13,713 bases of DNA, taken from positions 1 to 13,713 of the forward strand of contig JALKBU010001253.1 in the NCBI GenBank assembly GCA_023091735.1. The letters run 5' to 3'. Shown one piece after another: positions 7,231 through 13,713 of the stretch. The DNA comes from Trichomonas tenax (Eukaryota > Parabasalia > Trichomonadida > Trichomonadidae). Under the pieces are notes generated by a model. That model had not been told where the DNA came from and searched no databases. It saw nothing but the letters and a program-made list of their open reading frames with translations. Every line of letters begins with the position of its first letter. Position 1 is the first letter of the stretch. The translations under genes were made by a program, and so were the position numbers.

Positions 7231-8265
7231 TTATTCAGTGAGTGTCTCAGAGTAGTTTGGTGTTAATTCACCTTTCTGAGTAATAATTTGATGTCCATGC
7301 TTATTTCTGCCTTTGAGAACCAAGAAATAGACAACGATAAGTGTTACAATGACAATGGCAACAGCGCCAACTACAAATGAGATGACAACAATCTTCTTTG
7401 TCTTTCCCTGACCCTGGTTATCATCAATTTCTTTATCAACACATTGATCAATTGTTATCTTTCCTGAAGCGTCGAGATTATCTTTCTTGTAGACACCAGA
7501 AATGCACGGAAGAACTGCATCGAATTCGTCGAAGTGCCATGCGATGTCTGATGAAGCTGTTGGGATAACTTCATATTGAACATCAATTGTGCCATTCTTC
7601 TGATAGAAACCTGTCTTCATGCCAATTGGCGGCCTTTGATTTTCAGAATCAATCGCCAATGATTCAGCAATACCCTCCATCAACTCTGTTGTTTCATTCT
7701 TTGTAAGTTTATCGTTTATAAGCTTGACAAAGCCATTGAGTTGTGCTGTGAATTTCCTCTTTCCAGCATAAATAAAGATACCCTTCTCAGAATAATATGT
7801 TCTATCACCATCTTGGAATGTGAACTCGCAGAAGAATGATTTCTTTCCGTTGAGTTTAGTTGAAATATATTCAGTTTCCGTGAGTTGAATTGAATATTGT
7901 AAATTTGAAGCATCATACGATGTTGATGGCTTAATAAGTGCTAACTGATAGCTGCACTTCGCGGCGCCATTCTTGCATGATACTTTATATATATTTGATC
8001 CATTATTTGTTGCATCAATAAAAGCTATTGCATTTGTATATGTTTTGCTGGTCCAGGAACCTTCAGCTTTATATCTAGATGCGCGGGTTACTTCAACATC
8101 TGCACCAGATATCAAATAGCTAGAATTATAGCAAAAAGATTTTCCATCTTCAATATATTCCATAAACAAGTCGCCGAGCTTGCCGGATTCGTGATAATTC
8201 TTGTATTCGCATGAAGGAAATGGGTTATCGTCGCAGAGCGAAAGCTCAAAGAGAGCTAACAGCAT
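7231..8265 (-). CDS. orphan type I membrane protein, cysteine-containing ectodomain
   Basis: I do not recognise a family. The 344-residue product has a short signal sequence (MLLALFELSLC, residues 1-11) and an ectodomain of about 280 residues with seven cysteines (19, 45, 97, 104, 146, 254, 275). Four lumenal N-glycosylation sites are visible (Asn47, 88, 190, 224). A Gln/Gly/Lys-rich juxtamembrane stretch precedes one strong membrane helix (about 292-316), and a short tail ends LTPNYSETLTE. This is the layout of a trichomonad surface or endosomal protein. The start is fixed by an in-frame TGA four codons upstream. The stop TAA is followed by A (TAAA). It lies in tandem with the kelch gene, 99 bp from that gene's in-frame ATG. 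Function is unknown; a receptor or adhesion role would be speculation. Confidence 0.8.
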   Translation of the reverse strand: MLLALFELSLCDDNPFPSCEYKNYHESGKLGDLFMEYIEDGKSFCYNSSYLISGADVEVTRASRYKAEGSWTSKTYTNAIAFIDATNNGSNIYKVSCKNGAAKCSYQLALIKPSTSYDASNLQYSIQLTETEYISTKLNGKKSFFCEFTFQDGDRTYYSEKGIFIYAGKRKFTAQLNGFVKLINDKLTKNETTELMEGIAESLAIDSENQRPPIGMKTGFYQKNGTIDVQYEVIPTASSDIAWHFDEFDAVLPCISGVYKKDNLDASGKITIDQCVDKEIDDNQGQGKTKKIVVISFVVGAVAIVIVTLIVVYFLVLKGRNKHGHQIITQKGELTPNYSETLTE

Positions 8266-8541
8266 TTTGATATTTCACTTTACAAAATTTTCAATGGATT
8301 TCTGTGGAAACAGATTTAAAGATGTATGAAATGCAGGGAAACTTCAGAAATATCCACTTTTTGTTTTTGATATAACCTTATTTTAAAACTAGTTAACTTC
8401 ATTTCATTTTTTATCGATTTTTAACTGCCCACAACAAAATTGCACTCGTTCATTATATATTACTTCAAAAGTTATATCGATCTATCTTGAAAATAATCAT
8501 AAATACCCTCATTTTTAGATCAAAAATATATATTATAATCA

Positions 8542-8573
8542 ATATTTTTCCGAAAAATATATATATATTTCGG
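8542..8573. repeat. overlapping AT-rich palindromes sharing an arm
   Basis: ATATTTTTC C GAAAAATAT at 8542-8560 is a near-perfect palindrome. Its right arm also begins a second one at 8550-8573, CCGAAA ... TTTCGG around an alternating AT run. The two hairpins are mutually exclusive. Confidence 0.6.
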
Positions 8574-8652
8574 TGAGATTCAAATTATATCTCTATATAA
8601 TTGCAGTTAAATGAAATACAATATAAATAACAATCAAAAAAAGATCTCGTAA

Positions 8653-8694
8653 CGTTTGGTATGAAAATTAGTTTTAATTTTCACGAAACGTGAA
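8653..8694. repeat. imperfect inverted repeat
   Basis: CGTTTGGTATGAAAATT near 8654 pairs imperfectly with AATTTTCACGAAACG near 8676. The right arm contains a shorter hairpin of its own, TTCACG AAA CGTGAA at 8680-8694. Either a decayed element or a protein-binding palindrome is possible. Confidence 0.45.
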
Positions 8695-8959
8695 CAAAAT
8701 AATCAAAAATATGCTAAACATTATATAGCATCATATTATAAAAGAAAATTCCATATGTTGCAAATGAATTTGTGGAAATTTAATGACGAAATTTGGACTA
8801 TTCAAAGAAATTTATAGGAATAATCATGTACACATTAAATATTAACAAATTAAAGGAATGGATCTTTTGAAATGTTTTTGACAGATATATTTACATGACA
8901 AAATTATAAAATTCAGTTGAAACAAGGTCACATAACTGATAAAAGAAGTCCATAAGTCG

Positions 8960-8966
8960 GAGAACT
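8960..8966. repeat. left target-site duplication of the 128-bp element
   Basis: GAGAACT here is repeated exactly at 9095-9101, each copy directly abutting the inverted-repeat ends. The identity may continue three more bases (TAA), but these overlap the left end of the element. Confidence 0.6.
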
Positions 8967-9094
8967 TAAGGATGTTGTTTTGGAAGAACCTTAGGAAAAT
9001 GCAAAAACGCTTAAAAATTCATCTTCAAAGCGACGATTATTTTTTGTATTTTATTCTTCCCAAGCCATAATAATCTTCCAAAATGACATCCTTA
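8967..9094. mobile_element. 128-bp MITE-like element with 21-bp inverted ends and 7-bp duplication
   Basis: The left end, 8967-8987, begins TAAGGATGTTGTTTTGGAAG. The reverse complement of the right end, 9074-9094, begins TAAGGATGTCATTTTGGAAG; the two 21-base arms differ at two adjacent positions only. GAGAACT flanks both sides exactly (8960-8966 and 9095-9101), as a transposon insertion leaves. The 86-base interior codes for nothing. A short element with clear inverted ends and a target duplication is what a miniature inverted-repeat transposable element looks like; the mobilising transposase family cannot be told from one copy, though 7-11 bp duplications are seen with hAT- and Mutator-like enzymes. 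Confidence 0.75.
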
Positions 9095-9328
9095 GAGAAC
9101 TTAAAAGAGGACTCTTTGTCTGCATAGTGTGGGTTAATTTTTTTCTACATTTCAACTTTACATAACAAATCCTGACAAGTAAACAAAATTTTAACTTAGA
9201 AAAGCAACACTTAGAACAATATTTAGTCAAAAAAAAAATTAAAGGATAAAATTTGAATATAGAATTTATGCGTGTTGTTGTGCTGTGAAGTGATGAAAAT
9301 GCTTTTTTAATTGAAAATTTTTAATTTA

Positions 9329-9346
9329 CATGACAGATCTGTCATG
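9329..9346. repeat. perfect 18-bp palindrome
   Basis: CATGACAGATCTGTCATG is its own reverse complement. It overlaps a second palindrome, TCATGATCATGA at 9342-9353, and is flanked by TTTACATGACA (9325) and TGACAAGTAAA (9351), making a nested dyad about 37 bases long roughly 130 bp upstream of the phosphatase start. Confidence 0.7.
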
Positions 9347-9482
9347 ATCATGACAAGTAAAGTACGATTTTGAAAAAAAAAATAATATTGAAATTGGTAA
9401 AACGAGGATGATCAAAAAACACAAAATTTCCAAAGTAGGTCACTCAAACATTCAAAGTTTTTAGATTTTTTTTTTGATCCCC

Positions 9483-9490
9483 TCATTAAA
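9483..9490 (+). promoter_or_regulatory. Inr-like core promoter of the phosphatase gene
   Basis: TCATTA at 9483-9488 matches the trichomonad initiator. The +1 A at 9485 leaves a six-base leader before the ATG, which is typical of trichomonad messages and supports the start at 9491. Confidence 0.5.
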
Positions 9491-10447
9491 ATGGAAAACG
9501 GAACAACAAATGTTCGTTTGGAGAGACTCCTTAAGAAATTGCAAGGCGCGGAGACTCTCCCTAAGGACACGCGCATAAAAATGGATGTTGGCGACTTAAG
9601 TTGGCTATGCAATGAAGCAATCAAAGTTTTTAAGGCAGAACCTGTTCTTTTAAACTTACAATCTCCAATAACAGTGATTGGTGACTTGCATGGACAGTTC
9701 TACGACTTGCTTAAGTTTTTAAAGATGGGCGGTAAGCCTCCAACAACAAATTACTTGTTTCTCGGTGACTACGTCGATAGAGGCAAAAACTCTATCGAAG
9801 TCTTCACATACTTGTTGTGCTTGAAGATTAAGTATCCAAACAACTTTTGGATGTTAAGAGGAAACCACGAAACAAGAGATATCTCAAGATTATACGGATT
9901 TTTCGCCGAGTGTGCACAAAATTACAGTCCAGATTTGTGGAGCAAGTTCACAGACGTCTTCGATTACATTCCTCTTGCAGCTGTTATTAGTGACCGAATT
10001 TTCTGCGTTCACGGCGGCTTATCACCAGAACTACAGGATTTGTCACAAATTTCTAAGCTCCAGAGGCCAATTAAGATCCCAGATGCTGGCTTACTTGCAG
10101 ATTTAGTTTGGGCGGATCCATCTAACGAGCATCTTGGTTGGCGTCCTTCAGAGCGTGGAACTTCTTTCTCGTTTGGATCAGACATTGCAGAAAAGTTCTT
10201 GACAAAGAACGATTTCGATCTTATTTGCAGAGCACATCAAGTTGTCGATCGCGGTTACGAATTCCCATTCACTCCAAAACAATCCGTGCTAACCGTCTTC
10301 TCGGCACCCGATTATTGCGAGGAATTCATGAATCGTGGTGCAATGTTGAGAGTTGATCAAGATTTGCGTTGCACATTCGAATTTATCGATCCTCCGAAGA
10401 AGAAGGCCGGAGCACGTCGCCCAATAACAGCATATATGCGCTACTAA
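9491..10447 (+). CDS. PP1-like serine/threonine protein phosphatase catalytic subunit
   Basis: The 318-residue product is a PPP-family phosphatase closest to PP1, removing phosphate from Ser/Thr of target proteins with a two-metal centre. All core motifs are present: GDLHGQFYDLL (64-74), GDYVDRG (92-98), LRGNHE (122-127), HGGLSPEL (174-181), RAHQVV (247-252) and SAPDYC (271-276). The metal ligands Asp65, His67, Asp93, Asn125, His174 and His249 and the catalytic Arg97, His126 and Arg222 are kept, so it should be active. Deviations are GNHETRDISRLYGF for the usual GNHEC-(A/S)xINRIYGF, DYCEEFMNRG for NYCGEFDNAG, and a tail ending RRPITAYMRY that recalls the regulated RPxTPPR tail of PP1 without its prolines. 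Length is normal. It is probably one of several PP1-like paralogues in the genome. Confidence 0.93.
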   Translation: MENGTTNVRLERLLKKLQGAETLPKDTRIKMDVGDLSWLCNEAIKVFKAEPVLLNLQSPITVIGDLHGQFYDLLKFLKMGGKPPTTNYLFLGDYVDRGKNSIEVFTYLLCLKIKYPNNFWMLRGNHETRDISRLYGFFAECAQNYSPDLWSKFTDVFDYIPLAAVISDRIFCVHGGLSPELQDLSQISKLQRPIKIPDAGLLADLVWADPSNEHLGWRPSERGTSFSFGSDIAEKFLTKNDFDLICRAHQVVDRGYEFPFTPKQSVLTVFSAPDYCEEFMNRGAMLRVDQDLRCTFEFIDPPKKKAGARRPITAYMRY

Positions 10448-10943
10448 GTTTTTTTGTTCATTTTGATATTTGATTTATTTTTATGGTTATATATATGATA
10501 AATTATGATGTACTATTTCTCAATAATCTAACCTTTCAATACACAAGCAAATCTTAATTTAATATTTTAAAAAAATCGATTTTCCATCACCAAATATAAT
10601 GATTTTATTAGTGAATATATATAAATTCAGTTAAGCGTTACAATGAAATATAAGAATTTCTTTAATAATTAAATAAATTATTAAGTTGAAAAATGTAATC
10701 TCATTCTTACTCAATTGGAAATATACAAAGCTTTAGTAGAAATATCAGAACATCGAATCAAAACTGTGATCTTCTTAATCCAAAATGTGGAAATGAAACG
10801 AATTTCATGACAATTATGCATCATTATCGAATTAGGAAATTAGGATTAAGCCAAAATCAGGTATAATATCATGTGATAGCAGTGACGTTATCTGGCTTTC
10901 ACTGCAGTCGTAAATTATTATTTGTACGTTTAGGAATATTAAA
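10448..10943. other. AT-rich intergenic region, promoter of the coiled-coil gene
   Basis: No gene is visible. There is a short palindrome AAAATCGATTTT near 10570. An Inr-like TCACT at 10899-10903 lies 43 bases before the coiled-coil ATG, and a CRE-like TGACGTTA lies just upstream at 10883. Neither assignment is certain. Confidence 0.5.
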
Positions 10944-11765
10944 ATGATGGATAGTTCAAGTTCTAAGGATGAATTGTTCAAAATGATGTATAACTTCGGC
11001 TTTGATATCGAGGAGGAGAATGCTATTCAGGCATTCGACTTCGAAAAGGCTAAAATTCTTTATCAATCGAGAAAAATTATTCAAGAACAAGACATCGCTA
11101 GACGCGAGACGTTTTACAGAAGAGAGCAGACAAAGTTCATTCAGCAGGCACGCGCAGAAATGAAAAGGCAAATACAAGAAAATGAAAACGATTTCGAGAT
11201 TCAATGTGAACAAGAAAGAATTGCGTTACAAGAGAACTTTGAGCGCATTGAGAAGAAGCAAAAAGCGGAATTGGACGGAGTTACACAGCAATGGAAACTA
11301 GCAAGACAAAAAGAGTTTCAAAAGATACAATCAACAATTGATGAAATGTTCATTACGGCACAAAACTTAGCAAGAGCCCATCAATACGATGCAGCCATTT
11401 CAAAGAGAAATGAAGCAATTAAACTCAAAAATCAAACGAATTTCAAGGAATACAAGCCAATTGATGCTCATTACAAGAAGCAGTTGAGCCAAGTGATGGC
11501 ACGACACAAGCAGGAATACGAAGAAATGAGAAATGATTATGAACTAAGAATCAAAGATTTAAAGCGCGCTCTCAAGCTTAAAAACAATGCTGCAATCGAA
11601 CAACACAAAGTTGATGGCGCCTGCTCTTCCCGTGTTATTATGGAGCGTGTTATTGATGATCATCAAAATAATGATACGAAAAAGGTTTTGTTATCAAATC
11701 TTTCACCAAGAAAATCACATGACCTGAGTAAGGGAAAGAAGAACCGCTCAATTGATCGCGACTAA
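10944..11765 (+). CDS. coiled-coil protein of unknown function
   Basis: I recognise no catalytic domain. The 273-residue product is strongly charged (Glu, Lys, Gln, Arg) and helical, with long coiled-coil stretches from about residue 40 to 215, for example RREQTKFIQQARAEMKRQ and KQEYEEMRNDYELRIKDLKR. A short break around ARAHQYDAAISKRNEA (about 143-158) may be a helical-hairpin turn. The N-terminus is Ser-rich and acidic; the C-terminal 60 residues are basic and disordered with an SPRK motif (a possible proline-directed phosphorylation site) and KGKKNRS. There is no signal sequence or membrane segment, so it is cytosolic, cytoskeletal or nuclear. Two ATGs are adjacent (MM), the first taken. 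A cytoskeleton-associated role is a guess from composition. Confidence 0.75.
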   Translation: MMDSSSSKDELFKMMYNFGFDIEEENAIQAFDFEKAKILYQSRKIIQEQDIARRETFYRREQTKFIQQARAEMKRQIQENENDFEIQCEQERIALQENFERIEKKQKAELDGVTQQWKLARQKEFQKIQSTIDEMFITAQNLARAHQYDAAISKRNEAIKLKNQTNFKEYKPIDAHYKKQLSQVMARHKQEYEEMRNDYELRIKDLKRALKLKNNAAIEQHKVDGACSSRVIMERVIDDHQNNDTKKVLLSNLSPRKSHDLSKGKKNRSIDRD

Positions 11766-12090
11766 TTCTTTTTATTTTGTTATATTTTAAAAAGTTTATG
11801 TTAAAACAGTGTGTTATTTAAAAAACAATTCCATAATTATGAATAACTCAATCATGGTACAAATAATTTAGTACTAAAATGACATAAACATAGTAAATCT
11901 ATTTGAACTTAAAATATTTATTGAAATCAAGATATGGACATGACGCAAATCATACATTTAAACATAATACTTTATTAAAATATAACAAAATACCTATAGA
12001 ATCAAAAATAATATTGCTGCAAATATAATTATATCAAAATATACTAATTACAGTGAAGGACACATCCAAAGCATATGAAAAATAGACATG
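11766..12090. other. intergenic region between convergent genes
   Basis: This is the shared 3' region of the coiled-coil and Tubby-domain genes, very A/T-rich. A TTTTAAAAA about 25 bases after the coiled-coil stop may carry its TAAA poly(A) signal. I see no gene or strong repeat. Confidence 0.55.
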
Positions 12091-13164
12091 TTAAACAATA
12101 AAAGCACCTACCGCAAAAACTAAGATATAAATAGGGTCCATACCAACAGTAGTTTCTAATTCTAAGTCTTCTTGTGATGTTTTCCTAATTGTTAACAATC
12201 TACTGTGATTTTTACCGTCAAGAATTGCATTTTTCACAGATCTTAAAACAAACTTACCAAGGAAGTCCAATTGCCAAGTTCCTTTCTGTTCATTATAAAT
12301 TGGATCTCTAGAGCGTATTGGCAAGTACTTTTGCATATTTTCATCATCGATTGAAACTAATGTTGTAGATCTTGTTGTCGAAGCGCTTCCTGGGTGCATA
12401 TCCAATACCATCCTTGGCTCTCCTGTTTCACCATCTCCGTTGAACAATTCGAAGCGTTTTTGAAGCCATCCATTAAATTTTATTGTTGCATAAAATTCAG
12501 GAGCGCTTAAATGAGACTCATCACCTTTCTGAACTCGCAGCATCTGAACAACAACGCTTTTGCCCTTTGCTGTTAATAAACATTCGTTTTTCTTAAATAC
12601 TTGGAATATTAAACGCTGTGTGATATGTGTATTCTTAACTCTGTGCACTCGATATAGTGTTGATGGTTTACTTAGCTGTTTTTGAACATATTTTGAACGT
12701 AATATTTTTTTACGTTTTTTAACTACTTTACCTTCACTATCATGATGATCAGTAGTGTACTCTTGTGAGGAAAATGTTCCATGAATCGAATCTTGTTGTT
12801 TGATTTCATTCCCGATTGTATTTGATGATTTTTCGGAAGATTTTTCAGATATATTATTATTCTCTTCATCGGAGTCATTGAAAAGTACGAATTCGGCGAC
12901 TTGATGATCATTTTCGCTAACTTCAATTTGTTTTTCTTTTTGATTCGGAATTTCTTTAATTTCTTGCGCTTCAGACGAATCAGATGAATCATTTAATATG
13001 AATGGCGTTATTTTTTTCTCTTCTGGTTGTGGTTTATCATTAGATCTTGTTCTTGTTCTTGTTGGCGTGTTTCTTGTCCTCCGTCCGGCATTGCGAGACT
13101 CTCTGACCGGCGATGGACGTATAACTAATTCTTCATCACTGGAGTCAGAAGAATCATTCAACAT
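12091..13164 (-). CDS. Tubby C-terminal domain protein with acidic serine-rich N-terminus
   Basis: Residues from about 168 to 357 fit the Tubby (Tub/TULP) C-terminal domain, a barrel around a central helix that binds phosphoinositides. Evidence is KFNGWLQKRFELF in mid-domain, the DPIYNEQKGTWQLDFLGKFV strand block (287-306), SVKNAIL (309-315) and the hydrophobic closing helix DPIYILVFAVGAFIV (343-357), which matches the end of Tubby proteins where the buried helix lies. That helix should not be called a membrane anchor. The first 165 residues are low-complexity: LNDSSDSS at 2-9 and again at 57-64, a degenerate LFNDSDEE at 94-101 (casein-kinase-2-like sites), an Arg/Thr-rich stretch RRTRNTPTRTRTR (28-40) and a basic cluster KKRKK (149-153). 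These suggest nuclear or membrane-switching behaviour, as for other Tubby proteins, but this is inference. Domain call is moderately firm. Confidence 0.75.
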   Translation of the reverse strand: MLNDSSDSSDEELVIRPSPVRESRNAGRRTRNTPTRTRTRSNDKPQPEEKKITPFILNDSSDSSEAQEIKEIPNQKEKQIEVSENDHQVAEFVLFNDSDEENNNISEKSSEKSSNTIGNEIKQQDSIHGTFSSQEYTTDHHDSEGKVVKKRKKILRSKYVQKQLSKPSTLYRVHRVKNTHITQRLIFQVFKKNECLLTAKGKSVVVQMLRVQKGDESHLSAPEFYATIKFNGWLQKRFELFNGDGETGEPRMVLDMHPGSASTTRSTTLVSIDDENMQKYLPIRSRDPIYNEQKGTWQLDFLGKFVLRSVKNAILDGKNHSRLLTIRKTSQEDLELETTVGMDPIYILVFAVGAFIV

Positions 13165-13451
13165 TTTTATAAAAATGGGAAATTTTTGAATCGTTTTCGT
13201 ATACGTTTAATACGCATATGATTAGTAGTATATATTGGGTGCATTTGCGAAAAAAAAACAACTTTTCCCCATTTCTGAGAAAGGTACCATCATACGGTTT
13301 TCAAGGATAAGCTCAATTTCACGGGGTGCAAAGTGGCATATTCAAAGTTAGGGGTTGCCAAACAATGGGCAGGGGAACATATAAATAGGTAAAATTATTC
13401 CAAAATTTCATGAGTTATCTATCTAACTCAGCAGCTATGTCACTTTTTTGA

Positions 13452-13589
13452 CTAAATCATCTTCTTTGGACTTGTTGGCGGTTTTTCATTCTCCTGTACC
13501 CAGAACACACACACAAATGAGCCCATCCCGCTGAGCAAGCTCAGCTTCGGGCTAGGATAAATGAGCCCAACCCACTCCGTGGGTCTGTC
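13452..13589 (-). pseudogene. short coding-like fragment in the GC-richer island
   Basis: The minus strand reads DRPTEWVGLIYPSPKLSLLS and continues to VQENEKPPTSPKKMI before TAG at 13454-13452, with a TAA directly upstream (13592-13590). It has an internal ATG at Met22 but no start at its beginning. The Pro/Ser/Lys-rich end is protein-like, yet the middle is dictated by palindromic DNA. I do not recognise a family. It may be a remnant of a repeated open frame. Confidence 0.3.
13519..13584. repeat. two tandem GC-rich hairpins
   Basis: The first hairpin has outer arms AGCCC (13520-13524) and GGGCT (13549-13553) around a perfect inner stem GCTGAGC/GCTCAGC (13530-13545). The second is ACCCAC TCC GTGGGT at 13570-13584. 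Each is preceded by AAATGAGCCCA, so the unit looks duplicated and diverged. Confidence 0.6.
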
Positions 13590-13713
13590 TTATTCTTCTT
13601 AACCTGATTATATAACGGTTTTAAATCATTTGTGGATTAAGTTTAATTTTAAAAATATATATTTTTTTAATTATAAGATAAATGGAGCCAGAGACAGTTT
13701 GGAAAAATAATAA

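Larger units (their letters stand above)
8266..9490. other. 1.2-kb gene-free region with palindromes and a small mobile element
   Basis: No coding frame is credible here. The stretch holds the divergent promoters of the membrane-protein and phosphatase genes, several hairpin-forming palindromes, a 128-bp inverted-repeat element and five of the window's TTTACWTGWCA-type motifs (including variants). These are listed separately. Confidence 0.7.
13250..13605. repeat. GC-richer island, probable dispersed repeat
   Basis: Base composition changes abruptly from AT-rich to mixed and GC-rich (for example CACGGGGTGCAAAGTGGC near 13321 and the hairpins at 13519-13583), then returns to AT-rich DNA. The block contains no long frame on either strand, only a 45-codon coding-like fragment on the minus strand. 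No flanking inverted repeats or duplications are visible within the window. A repeat or transposon remnant, or a structured RNA gene, would both explain it. Confidence 0.45.

Noticed and set aside
12091..12141. C-terminal hydrophobic segment of the Tubby-domain protein as a membrane anchor
   Set aside because: Its position and pattern match the buried closing helix of the Tubby fold, which is hydrophobic but not membrane-spanning.
1..13713. CRISPR arrays, rRNA genes or bacterial operons
   Set aside because: No regularly spaced repeats, no rRNA-like sequence and no ribosome-binding sites or polycistronic spacing. Everything points to eukaryotic nuclear DNA.

Overview
The window looks like nuclear DNA of a parabasalid protist, most likely a Tritrichomonas/Trichomonas-type organism. 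The intergenic DNA is very AT-rich. All seven substantial genes are single uninterrupted reading frames; I saw no trichomonad-type intron (GTATGT ... ACTAACACACAG). Several starts sit just downstream of an Inr-like TCA(Py)(T/A) element, and some stop codons overlap a TAAA tetramer, as in trichomonad poly(A) signals. The gene families (S1/P1-type nuclease, PQ-loop, CDC50/LEM3, kelch, PP1-like phosphatase, Tubby) are eukaryotic, and the kelch and nuclease-like proteins have a trichomonad look. The genus assignment is inference.

Layout, left to right. Bases 1-157 (minus) hold an edge-truncated, ATG-less coding fragment, followed by about 840 bp of non-coding AT-rich DNA. A plus-strand S1/P1 nuclease-like membrane protein (1003-1974) has lost several zinc ligands. 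It converges on a minus-strand PQ-loop transporter (2304-3236). Just upstream of the PQ-loop start lies a GC-richer block bounded by inverted repeats (3296-3726), probably a small non-autonomous transposon. A CDC50/LEM3 flippase subunit (4488-5486, plus) converges on a kelch-repeat gene (minus, body 5975-7048). The kelch gene has no ATG at its natural N-terminus and is cut off from an in-frame N-terminal piece by a single TAA. Next is an orphan type I membrane protein (7231-8265, minus). A 1.2 kb gene-free stretch follows, with palindromes and a 128-bp MITE-like element that has 21-bp inverted ends and a 7-bp target duplication. Then come a PP1-like phosphatase (9491-10447, plus), a coiled-coil protein (10944-11765, plus) and a Tubby-domain protein with an acidic, serine-rich N-terminus (12091-13164, minus). 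The right end (about 13250-13605) is a GC-richer, hairpin-containing island with a short coding-like fragment, probably a dispersed repeat.

The genes do not form an obvious pathway. Four encode membrane or secretory proteins (nuclease-like, PQ-loop, CDC50, orphan type I protein) and the rest look regulatory or cytoskeletal. No single new operon-like system is visible. The most notable signals are the ligand-depleted nuclease, the broken kelch gene, the two inverted-repeat elements and a recurrent 11-bp motif, TTTACWTGWCA, shared by one element's ends and the non-coding DNA.
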